From Cryptomeria japonica (taxonomy: Eukaryota; Streptophyta; Pinopsida; Cupressales; Cupressaceae): a DNA stretch of 64,000 nucleotides. The translations under genes were made by a program, and so were the position numbers. Shown here in pieces: positions 22,878 through 33,239 of this stretch. Under the pieces are notes generated by a model, which saw only the letters and a list, made by a program, of their open reading frames with translations, did not search any database and was not told where the DNA came from. The stretch is from positions 153,999,971-154,063,970 of the forward strand of contig NC_081411.1 of assembly GCF_030272615.1 (NCBI RefSeq), given 5' to 3'. Each line of letters starts with the position of its first letter. The first letter of the stretch is position 1.

Positions 22878-24365
22878 CTATGTGTAGAACCTGCGAAGGT
22901 GCATGATGTTGATAGGATCCTCCAAAGGTTCACCTTCTATAGTTGAGAGCTGATATGCACCAGATCCATATGCTGCTGTAATAATGTAGGGACCAAGCCA
23001 GTTTGGTTCGAACTTGCCCTTCTTCTCTCTGTCTTGTTGATTTTTAGGATTTTCTCTGAGAACAAAGTCCCCTACCTCAAATGTGCGAGGCTTGACCTTG
23101 TGATTGTAGCTACGACTCATTCGTTGTTGGTAAGCCTTGAGATGATTAAAAGCAGTTTGTCTTCGTTCATCCAATAGTTCCAGCTCTTGTAAGCGAGAGA
23201 CCCTATAGTCTTCATCACTGATGATGTTTTGCAAAGAAACCCGTAAAGAGGGTAACTCAACCTCAATAGGCAAGATAGCTTCAACGCCATAGACAAGTGA
23301 ATAGGGTGTAGCTTCTGTAGGTGTGAGGACACTTGTGCAGTAGACCCAAAGTGCAGGATTAAGTTAGATATGCCAATTACGACCAGCATCATCGACTGTC
23401 TTCTTTAGGATTTTAAGGATTGTTTTATTAGATGCTTCAGCTTGGTCATTACCTTGGGGGTAATATGGTGTGGAGAAATGATGAGAAATATAGAAGTGGT
23501 CACAGAGTTCACGAACATCTTGATTTTTGAAAGGACGCCCGTTATTAGTGATAATGGAAATAGGAATACCATATCGGCAAATGATATAGTTGAGGATGAA
23601 TGTAGCAATCTGTTTTCCAGTAACTTGTGTGAGAGGCACGGCTTCAATCCATTTTGTAAAATACTCTGTGGCAGTGATAATGAATTTATGACCATTGGAA
23701 GAAGGAGGGTGAATCTTGCCTATGAGGTTGAGTCCCCACTGACAAAAGGGCCAAGGAGATGCAAGTGGTTGAAGTTCTTGTGCTGGCGCATGTATGGGGT
23801 CTCCATGAATTTGACATTGCTTACATTTCTTGACAAACTGATATGAGTCTTTCTTCATAGTGGGCCAGTAATATCTAGTCCTGATGAGTTTCTTGGCCAA
23901 GGTAGGACCACTAGCATGTGGACCACATATCCCTTCATGCACTTCCCGTAACACAATCTGAGCTTCATCGTTTTCTAAACATCTAAGAAGAGTGCCATCT
24001 AGACCTCGCCGATATAGGATATCGGCTAAAATGACATATCGAGAGGATTGGTGAATGAAAGTGCGACGTTGGTTATTTGATAGATCAGGAGGTAGAGTAT
24101 TGTCACGTAGGTATGTGAAAATGGAACCATATAACTGGGATTTGGGACCGACAACACATATTGTCTCAGTAGGCGTGATCTCATATGAAGGGACCAAAAG
24201 GTTATCCACCAAGAACTCATAGCGGGTCTCATTTGGAGGTAGATCGATCAGTGAAGCAATAGTAGCCATGGCATCTATGGCATGATTCTGCTCTCTTGGT
24301 ATCTGCTCAAAGTCTATCTTTGTAAAGTATTGTTTCAGATCATCCACCATTTGTTTGTAAGGCAT
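22878..24365 (-). pseudogene. Integrase of element B
   Basis: One frame with a TAA at 23364-23366 in place of a Gln codon (WHI*LNP). The zinc-binding N-terminus shows the HHCC arrangement (H in VHEGICGPH, then CKQCQIHG). The catalytic core has changes: the first Asp reads Asn in WGLNLIGKI, the second reads Asn in ITNNGRPF, while the Glu in QAEASNK is kept. Both changes fit C-to-T on the + strand. The C-terminus carries the plant gypsy block VGDFVLRE, GKFEPNWLGPY, GAYQLS and ends LRRFYT. No chromodomain is evident. The enzyme cannot be active. Confidence 0.9.
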
Positions 24366-25130
24366 TAATTTTTCATCTTTTGTTTGGTAATCATCAGTTT
24401 CTCAACGGATGACAAGTTGGGAGTCCCCAAAAACACGAAGTTCCTAGATCTTCCACTGAACTGCAATTCGTAATCCTATTGTTAATGCTTCATACTCCGC
24501 TATATTGTTAGTGCAAGGAAATGATAAGCGGTATGATTTTGGTATAGAATCCCCTTGAGGAGTTATAAAGAGGATGCCAGCTCCTGCCCCATGCTATGTG
24601 TAGGAGTTGTTGAAGTACAGTTGCCATGGCTTTGTATGTGACCTTGTCAAAATGGATTCGTCTGAAAATTCAGAACTTAGAGGAACATCATCTATCATGG
24701 GAGCATCTGCTAATTGATCTGCAATGGCTTGTCCTTTTATTGCTTTTCTGTCCACATACTCGATGTCGAATTCACTCAGAATCATTACCCATTTGGCCAG
24801 TCGCCCAGTAAGTGTTGCTTTATTGAGAAGATATTTCAATGGCTATATCCTTGCAACTAACTTAGTCTTATGAGTGAGCATGTAATGTCATAATTTCTAC
24901 GAAGCAAAGACCACGGAGAGACATGCACGCTCAATTGGTGTGCAGTTTAGCTCATATCCCACCAATGTGCGACTAATATAGTATACTACTTTTTCCTTGC
25001 CCTCAGCAATTTGTTGTGCCAAGAGTGCCCCCAGTGCTGTTGGAGTAGCTGATATGTATAGTAACAGAGGCTGATCTGGAACTGGTGGCATCAGAACTGG
25101 CGGATTTAGAAGATAATATTTGAGCGTTTG
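24366..25130 (-). pseudogene. RNase H and second (archaeal-type) RNase H of element B
   Basis: The RT-linked RNase H is at about 25091-24770 (YISATPTALGALLAQ, YISRTLVGYELNCTPIE, then LAKWVMILSEFDIEY). A second RNase H domain follows at about 24625-24370: LYFNNSYT*HGAGAGI, CTNNIAEYEALTIGL, VFGDSQLVIR. The first catalytic Asp of this domain reads Asn. TAG stops stand at Gln positions (SYT*HG and KI*ELRV). The order RT, RNase H, aRNH, integrase is the usual one for Tat elements and contrasts with E. Confidence 0.83.
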
Positions 25131-26254
25131 GAAAGCCTATTGACAATTATCATCCCATTTGAATTTGATGTTTTTATGTAGCAGGTGCTGAAAAGGATTA
25201 CACTTATCCGCCAGTTGTGCTATGAATCTTCGGATGGACTGGAGTCTGCCTTGTAAGGATCGAAGTTGACTGATATTTCTTGGTGGTTGCATTTCCAAGA
25301 TGGCCTTGACTTTTGCTGGATCAGCTTCAATTCCCCTTTTGGATACAATGAATCCTAGGAGCTTCCCGGAAGTTACTCCAAAGACACATTTCTTGGGGTT
25401 TAATCTTACACTTTGTATTTTTCCAACCGATCAAAGATGACTGAAAGTGTGTCCAAATGTGTATTTTTGTCTATGGATTTGCCCAAGAGGTCATCGACAT
25501 AATCTTCCACGGTTACGTGCATGAGATCATGAAAGATAGTAGTCATGGCTCTTTGATATGTAGCACCTGCATTCTTTAGCCCGAAGGGCATGACATTCCA
25601 GCAAAAAGTTCCCCACGGACAAGTAAATGATGTCTTATGTTGATCCTTGGGTGCGATCCTTATTTGATTGTAACCAGAGAATCCATCCATCAATGATAAC
25701 ATTTCATGACCTGCTGTGAGATCGACAATCAAGTCAATATTTGGTAATGGGAAGTCATCCTTTGGACAAGCTTTGTTGATGTCTCTGAAATCTGTGCAAA
25801 TTTTGATGTTGCGATCTAGCTTACTGACAGGCACTAAGTTGGAGATCCATTCGGGATAATCGATTGGGCGTATGAATCCGACATCCAATAACTTCTCAAG
25901 TTTTGCTTTGACTAGTAATGCCACTTGTGGATGCATTTTTCTCAATTTCTGTTTCACTGGTTTTGCCCCTGGTTTAAGTGTCAAATGATGCATTACCAAA
26001 TCTGGATCCAGTCCAGGCATATTAGCATATGACCAGGCAAAGTTGATTTGTCATTCTTTGAAGAAATTTATGAATTTTGACCTTTCAGACTCTGTCAATG
26101 ATTGAGCTAGGAATATGTTGTGTGGAACCTCTTTTGTACCAATGTTTGTTTTGATAGTCTCCTCTACCAACATGGATGACTTTTCCTCATATGATGCTGG
26201 GAGAATGTCGAGCCTTCCATCTTCGGGTGCCTTAGAGAGGTTTTTCGCCCTCAA
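25131..26254 (-). pseudogene. Reverse transcriptase of element B
   Basis: The frame 26020-25406 shows gypsy RT: FIRPIDYPEWISNLVPV, CTDFRDINKACPKDDFPLP, LSLMDGFSGYNQI, MPFGLKNAGATYQRAM and catalytic YVDDLL. The connection continues in another frame to about 25150 (VSKRGIEADPAKVKAI). The segment 26254-26051 is the linker before RT. At least one frameshift separates RT from the RNase H part. Confidence 0.88.
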
Positions 26255-26513
26255 ATACGTCCTTTCTTTTTACTTTTTTGGGGTCAGACAGTGCCACAGT
26301 GTGGTTTTCGCCATAAGACCCTTGATTTGTTCTTGTTTTCACATTTTTGCGACTGGAAGGTCCGACACCCTCACCAAAATATGCCACGCTATTGAGTTCT
26401 ATAGTGTATCCCGCTTTATGGTCTCCAAGAGGGAGATCATCCTGTATCCCCAGATAGTCTATAAAAGCTTCATCGTTTTGGAATGTATCAAACTGTGTAG
26501 GTCCTTCATGATC

Positions 26514-28075
26514 CTAGTCAATGAGTTGGTGGTGGACAAGGGGAAGGTCGTTAATGTCTTCAAAGTTAGGGGAGCTAAGAGTGAAGATGTAGTTATATTC
26601 GGGTATGTCAAGGTAATTATCGAGGTCATCGATGGCACTCTCCTCATCAGTCTTGATTGTGAGCGAATCCAAATTATCATCACTAGTAGCGCATTCTGGG
26701 ACAGGTGTTCTCATCCTATGTGATTTCAACCTAGAACCTTGAGACAAGGACTGTGTGGAATCCTCATGGGTTGTTTCTTGACCAACTCTGAACTTGTTAT
26801 AAAATTCCTCTTCTTCTGTGGGTTCATCTAGCTCTCTAAACATCTCGGTGAGCTCGTAGTCACTGGAAGACTTGTCTGAACCCCATTCCCATTCGTTAGA
26901 ATCTGTGGAATAGCGATCCTCTTGTTGAATTTTGGCAGCTTTAATTTGTAAGGCTTCTTCTGTGCTTTGGGTGTGGACCTTGGAAGTTAAGAAACCAAGT
27001 CCTTTCGAGTGTTCCTTTTTGAAGGTCAATTCAGGTTGTAAAGGTTCCATGATGCCTTCCTTTCGTAACCCCAAAGGGCTTTTTCCATCATACCTGAATT
27101 TTTGTAGAATTTTGAAGCCTTTGCCATATTTCTCACATGGTAGGTTGATGTGGTCTTGTGTTTCCTCTTCATTGTCCCTGAAAAGCATTTTGTATAAATC
27201 TTCCTCTTCTAGTTCACCCCATCTTTGAAAGGTAGTAGGGTCCCATTTGAGCATCATGATGGAGATTTGTTTGTTAGGATGTGGTCTTCCATATTCTTTT
27301 GGGGAACTCATGACTTGTCGTAAGTACATGGTTTGATTTAAAGTATATTCCCCCATGCCTTTGTCCTGAAACTTGCCTTTAAGCTCACCTTGTTTTGATG
27401 TCGAAGGTTTTAATGACTCAGGATCAATATATGCTAACGAAGGAACAGCCTCACGATTATTGGGAATGATGGTCTTAGTCTTTGATTTCAGGTTATTGCA
27501 GTTTATGAATGGATTAGGATCACCGTTAACTGTTACTTCCACTCCATTATGAGGAAACTTAATGCATTGGTGATATGTGGATGGGACTGCCCTCATTTCA
27601 TGAATCCAAGGACGTCCTAGCAAGATGTTATAAGTGAGATTTAAATCCAGGACTTGACAAACCACATCCTTTGTAACTAGACCAACTCTGAGAGGTAAGG
27701 TGACTGTGCCCTTGGATGAACGTTCTTCGTCATCATATGCCTTAATGGTGATTTGATTTGTAGAATTCACAGCTTTATCAGAATATCCCAATTGTGTAAT
27801 AGTGCTTAAGGTGCAAATGTTGAGACCTACTCCTCCATCTATCAGAACTCTTTTTATTCGATGTTTGTGTATGAAGGCTTCAATGTGTAATGGTGCATTA
27901 TGTGGCTGACTTACGGAGGCGTCATCGGCTTCTGTGAAAGTAAGGGAGTGTGGAACGGAAAGGTATCTCACCATGGCTTGAAACTGGTCCACGTTCAGAT
28001 CAGTAGGAACAGCAGTGTCTCTCAAGATTTTTGTCAAGAATGGCCTTATGTGGGGGGGATATGCGTAAGAGCTAA
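26514..28075 (-). pseudogene. Protease and linker of element B
   Basis: Open for more than 500 codons. A retropepsin-like domain lies at about 27880-27550, with the triad changed in VLIDGGVGLNICTLSTI (DGG followed by VGLN where relatives have SALN), LPLRVG, and YNILLGRPWIH. The remainder is an acidic, Ser-rich linker to RT. The frame begins abruptly at the LTR junction with SYAYPPHIRPFL, text expected inside a Gag-Pol, so the preceding gag is lost. Confidence 0.8.
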
Positions 28076-28080
28076 ATGAA

Positions 28081-28841
28081 TAACAATAATGATGATATTG
28101 AAAGGCTAAATGAATTAAACCACAAAAACCCTAGCCTAACAACAACAAAGATCCACCATAACATATGAAGATTACCTAAGACAATGCAAATCAAATGAAA
28201 TCACAAAGATTATACCATCACATGTCCAATAGGGTTTTGATCTCCATTCTTCCTATCTCCATTGATCTTGCTTGATATATTTGCTCTTGGATTTTATATG
28301 CACAAGAGCTCAATAAAGAACGGAATGTGGTTGCAAGTAGGATCGTAGTGTAGTCAAGTCCTCAAGATTTTTCATTAGCATGAATGATTAGGGTTTGATA
28401 GTGAAGAAAGAATCTCCTTATATAGAAGACACTATATGAAATGGAGGGATAAGATTGAGAGGTGTAAAAGGAGGTCGGCTATGATTAGAGGGTAGGTAGA
28501 GGAAATAATAAAATAATGAAAGGGGTAGGTAGTGTATGAATTAAGAGATGAATGACATGAGTCATGGGTAGAAAAGGTTAAAGAATTAATTAAATAAATA
28601 AAGATTTATTTAATTAATAGAAGAAGTGGGATAATTAAATAAATAAGATATTTATTTAATTTAGGAAAATGATAATTTAAATAAATAAATGTATTTATTT
28701 AAATGAGAAATAAGGCTAGAAGGGGATAAATGAATTAATTAAATAAATAAAGATTTATTTAATTAATAGAAGAATTAAGCTTAGATAATTAAATAAATAA
28801 AATATTTATTTAATTAGACTGTACAATTTTGGGTGTCTACA
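28081..28841 (-). repeat. 5' LTR of element B, inner end truncated
   Basis: It matches the 3' LTR from TAACAATAATGA onward, but the last ~19 bp on the internal side (28062-28080) do not match and read as protein-coding. The - strand TATA box is at about 28417-28425. The LTR ends at GTGTCTACA, followed by the duplication GTTGG. No PBS is present. Confidence 0.88.
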
Positions 28842-30353
28842 GTTGGCATTTCAATAAGGATATTGAGAAGGTTGTTAATGATTATGGATATAATTGATTA
28901 AAGATGTTTTACTATCTTGATATTATTATTTTGTCATTGATGTCAAGAAATTGATTTTCTAATTCAGTATAATGTTGCCATACCTTGAGAAGTATGATAT
29001 GAAGATTATAAAGAAGTCGGTAAAAGACATAGGAAAGAATATGATGAATAAAGGGATGAATAAGGTATTCAATGGGCAACTACTACCGAGTCAGACAATG
29101 ATGAGATCATGATGTTTTAGATTGTTTTAATATCATACATATGTTGTAAAATGTAAAGGTTAATACTATACTATTTTATCAGGCAAAAAACCTAGTCGGT
29201 AAACCCTAAGGAACCTAGTCGGTAAACCCTAAGGTTATCGTTATCGGTTAATGAAGGCGGAATGTCTACCGATTGAAATTTAGTATTCACCGAGTTGTTA
29301 CCGAGTTGTAACCAAGCTATAACAGAATGCATTAAATGTTTACATGCGGTATTTAATGAAAGAAGCTAATGAGCAGGAGCGAATCAATGATTGGTAAGTC
29401 ATGGAAGAAGTTTGTTAATGAATCTAAGGCAATGGAAAGTCGACATGAAGATCTACAGCTCAGATTAAACCGCAATACCCTGGCACAAGTTCCAAGACTA
29501 TTATGCAAGTTCCAAGGTGGGGTAAAAAGTTTTCAGATTGAAAGATGCATTGAACCTAGACAAGATTGAAGATCTTATGGCTATGATTGATCATGGGAAA
29601 TGTGAACAAGGAGATTAAGCGGTTACCTAATTGTTTATAAATAGGAAACTGTTGATAAACAATGTATGCGGGCAAGTGTATGCACAGGGATGCTACATAG
29701 TGATTATTGAGAACAGAAGCTTGAAGACCTTTTAGAATAATAGAGTATAGAAGCTCAGCAGATAGACAAGATTAGTTCTATGTCTAGATTGTATTGAACA
29801 AATAGGAATCTGCTTTAGCATTTTAGATGTGAAGTTGTAGATAAATTTTTATTACTGTTATTTTGTGAAAGTGATAGAAAATCTCTTAACCGAGTGGACT
29901 TAATAGTCTTATATGTAAATCCTCTAGCAAGGTGACATTCTGATTGAGTGTTTGAATCCTTTGACAAGGTCACTTCTAACAAAGTGAAGATCCTAACAAA
30001 TCTGAGGGAAATCCCTTACCCGAGTCACATCTAGCAATGTGTTTGTAATCTTTAACAGGATTTGCTTTTAACCAAGCATACTCTAGAAGAGTATATTTCT
30101 TAGTGGATCCGAAATCCCACAGTGGTTTTTCCCTATTTGGGTTTCCACGTTAAATCTGGCGTTATGAGGTTTATATTGTTCATATGCTTTTGAGTTTGCA
30201 TGTTTGACAGTTTATGTTATATGACTGATATATATGTTACTGAGGTTGAATCTAATGTTTTTATGGATGATTAAGTTTGTATGATTCACCCCCCCCCCAC
30301 TCTCATCTTGTTGGCTATTGGATTTGTACTTATATTAATTATCAGAACTATCA
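28842..30353 (+). repeat. 3' LTR of element C, remainder
   Basis: It begins with the duplicated GTTGG and continues CATTTCAATAAGG, matching the 5' LTR from 13046 to its end. TATAAATA is at 29636-29643. A C homopolymer of about 10 bases lies at 30290-30299. The element ends at 30353, followed by the target duplication ATTTT. Confidence 0.92.
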
Positions 30354-31842
30354 ATTTTATCGAAAGTTTTATCAAAAATGAAGTTAAACTAAGGAAAGTT
30401 CCCTTGGATTTGTATTTTTTATGTGTCAATTGACATGAGGATTGTATTTTATGTTACCTTACCCTTCCCTTTATCTGGCTTCTCTTGTTCTACCTCTTCC
30501 TTTTTCTCAGCATCCTACCCTACATTACCTTTATTCTCTATGGGTGCCTCTCGTGCACCGGTGTCACCACTTGGTGCACCAACCTCTACCTTAGCTGATT
30601 TTTCATGTGCCTTATCTACCTCAACTTCTATAGAATCCAAAAAAAATTTCTCTACAACATCCTGAGTGTCCTCCACCTTATTTTCATCTTGCACCGGTGG
30701 ATTCTCTGACTGAGTGGTTGTCATGTGAATCAGATTCTACAAGTCAGTTCTCAGTGAGAAACTTCTTCCAGATTGCACTGGTTTCTCTCCTTATTTCCTC
30801 TACTATGCCTACCATCAAGTTGTTGACCCTGTGTTTGCTCTTGAATTCTTTTTTATTTGCTAACAAAATCAATCTATCAATTTCTTCAATAGTGATACTG
30901 GTTCACTAATTGACCAGTTCACTTTCCTTTATTTCTCTATCTATCTGACTTGCGGATTTTCTTCTAGCATCAATTATATTGTACAAATCTTTCGAAAGAT
31001 ATTTTTCTAATTCAATTAACACTTTACTAAATACATCCATATACAAAACTACAACTTCCTCAATATTCTTTTTATCCTTATCATCCATATTTTCATAATA
31101 TACAAAAATGTTTTTTGAAATTCCATCTTTAGTAATTTCATCTATTAATTCTTGAGTAGACAAAGGAGGAATAATGTGATACTTGATTTGGGTGGTCTCC
31201 ATCTTACTGGATTCAATTTCCCCATCCAAATAAAATTTTATCTTTCTTCCTCGCTTAGGCTGATTGTCGGAACAAGATCATACTTTGTGTTCTTCTCTTT
31301 CAGCCCTTTCTTCTCAGCACCGGATTGAGGTTTTTGGATCACCCTTGCAAATTCTCCTTTCTTTGTGGCCTTTGGAATGTCTGCATCTGACTCAGATTTA
31401 GATTCCACCGAGGAAACTAAAACATACCCTCTCTGGGGTTTTTCCTTCTTCCTCAAAACACCTTTCCCCTTAGCAGATGAACCAAAGGGTTCTGATTCAA
31501 TCGGAGGTGTCTTCACCAAAGCGGGAGAAGACCCTGTCACCTTTGCTTTGACTGGAGTTGGTGCAGTCTTTATTTTCTTCATCTTTTCAACTGCATCCCT
31601 TACAGCTCTTGTGGCTCTGATTTTCTCCTGAGGGTGACCTTCCTTAAGAGGATTTCCAACACTATCTTGGCAAGTTTTCTTGTCCTAGCCAATTCGGTGA
31701 ACTTCATGTTCAGCTCCATTGATTTTTCTTTGCAAGTTTTGAACCTTTCTTCTTTGGAGTTTATCGAAGCGTTCAGTAGGTGTTGTGCATAGGCATCTAA
31801 ATTTCTTGCATCAACCTCATAGTCCATAGGCACGATCCATAT
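30354..31842 (-). pseudogene. Element D, middle part of the non-pol protein
   Basis: Frameshifted fragments on the - strand. At 31833-31600 the text PMDYEVDARNLDAYAQHLL follows directly, in frame, on the domain found on the other side of element E (joining at 46320). A Lys/Ser/Glu/Pro-rich linker (31582-31238) and a helical part (31229-30906, ENMDDKDKKNIEEVVVLYMD) follow, then another acidic stretch at 30724-30515. I recognise no enzyme. The linker-plus-helix layout resembles other accessory proteins here. Confidence 0.55.
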
Positions 31843-32962
31843 TGTTGACTCTTAATTTTACCTTAATCTTGAACAGTCTTATGGGAAATTCAATGATGGG
31901 GGACCAATTGCACGAAACTCACTGAATGACCTCCAGGTTTGAGAAGTCCTCTCTTCATATAGTTGGGGGAGAAAAGGGGAAAGAGGAAACTTTAAATCAA
32001 ATGGTCTACACTACTTAGGTGATATGCCAAAGCATTTAAGAATAGTATTAATATCATATAAAACTCAGAGGTATGTAGTTTTTAAAGCACATTCAACAAT
32101 CTACATGCCCAGAAACATTTGAGAGAGTAACTCAACAAGAACTCATTTAACATAAAATGACATTTAACCATTCATCTAACAGATAACAAGTCTCGTGACA
32201 TAGTTAAATCCGCAAAGTCTCATAGTAAATATCACAGAAGTTAATGGATTAGACAACAACATAGAAGTTAATATGTTAAGCTTCAAATAAAATCATCACA
32301 AAGGCCACAGGCACAATTTGACGCAATTATCATTCACAAAATTTCTTTAATGTAAAGGCTTCTTAATGAGCCAAAGTTTTTGAAAAACTCTCTAAAAGTC
32401 TGAACCCCCATAATGAGGAAAACATAATCATAAATAGAGCCTCTAGCTCACTAATAACTTGCAGCATCAACATCCCTCCAGCAACCGCTTCTGACCAGAA
32501 AACCTATCGTGGCACACCGCGAGGTCATACCCTGCAAAATCACCCCTGAAGTTGTTATTTCCACTATGTTGTGGCGACCCCTACACCTACCCAACAAGAA
32601 AATCAAGATCGAAATTGTAGCTTGATTCATGAACTATCATGGAGGACACTCGACAGCTCGGGGGGGAACCAAAAATGGGTGTCGAGAGACCATCTGATCA
32701 TGCAACGCGGAGAGACCAAGTGTCTTTACCTTTACACGATGGACGGTGCGGCCAAGAGGAGTGTCATGTCATAAAAACTCGTGCCATGTACTAACTTCGC
32801 GTTCCTCCAAACTTTGAATGAGAAAAGTGAGCAATTAGACACAATGTCGAGATGAGACCTAGCTCGCGTGTTTTGTATGGGGAGCATAGAAGGAAATCCA
32901 GAAAGGAAGGGCATCACCCGATCAAAATGTCGCCTACGGACAACTTCAAAATAATGTTAACA
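31843..32962 (-). repeat. 3' LTR of element E
   Basis: The + strand reads TGTTGACTCTTAATT to AATAATGTTAACA. It aligns over its length with 45195-46315, with more differences than the LTR pair of B. No clear purine-rich tract is seen on the internal side. Confidence 0.9.
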
Positions 32963-33239
32963 TATCTTGGTGACTAAATGGGGAATTTTGCCTACAGAAT
33001 GTTAGAACCCAAAATTGTTGGTTCGAAGACTAGAATTCATGTCAGAATAGGGTGGAGCAGATCAAATACCTACTACAATGGAAACCAATCATTCTCGGGG
33101 GCAACACTTGCGCTTCCAAATTCTAGTAGTGTTGATCCAAACAAATTATCTCATCAAATGGCAAGCTCGTTGGTTCATCATGAACTAGTTTTAAGAGAGC
33201 GTAGAGTTGGGCCAGGGGATCCAAAAGATGCTCGACCTC

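Larger units (their letters stand above)
17206..28841 (-). mobile_element. Element B: Ty3/gypsy element with an antisense PMD gene
   Basis: Flanked by the duplication GTTGG inside the 3' LTR of C. On the - strand the order is truncated 5' LTR, protease, RT, RNase H, second RNase H, integrase, spacer, antisense PMD gene, polypurine tract, 3' LTR. The dual RNase H and the extra gene between pol and 3' LTR fit the Tat group. PBS and gag are missing: LTR sequence meets protease-side coding sequence at about 28076-28081. LTRs look nearly alike in the parts I compared, so B is younger than its host C. Confidence 0.92.
13008..30353 (+). mobile_element. Element C: internally deleted Ty1/copia element, split by B
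   Basis: The 5' LTR starts TGTTGGCA at 13008 and the 3' LTR ends CTATCA at 30353. A 5-bp duplication ATTTT flanks it (13003-13007 and 30354-30358). The LTR pair is about 1.55 kb, and the 3' copy is interrupted by B. The internal region is only 2.6 kb: PBS, Gag start, RT, RNase H, polypurine tracts. Protease, integrase and the Gag C-terminus are gone. C lies inside the coding region of D. Confidence 0.92.

Noticed and set aside
26115-26723. 202-codon open frame on the + strand opposite the B protease linker
   Set aside because: It overlaps the real - strand Gag-Pol coding text and gives no protein-like composition.
32571-32774. Open frame of 67 codons on the + strand in the E 3' LTR, repeated at 45924-46127 in the 5' LTR
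   Set aside because: The two copies are alike because LTRs are duplicates; the frame is antisense to the element, short, and has no recognisable motif.
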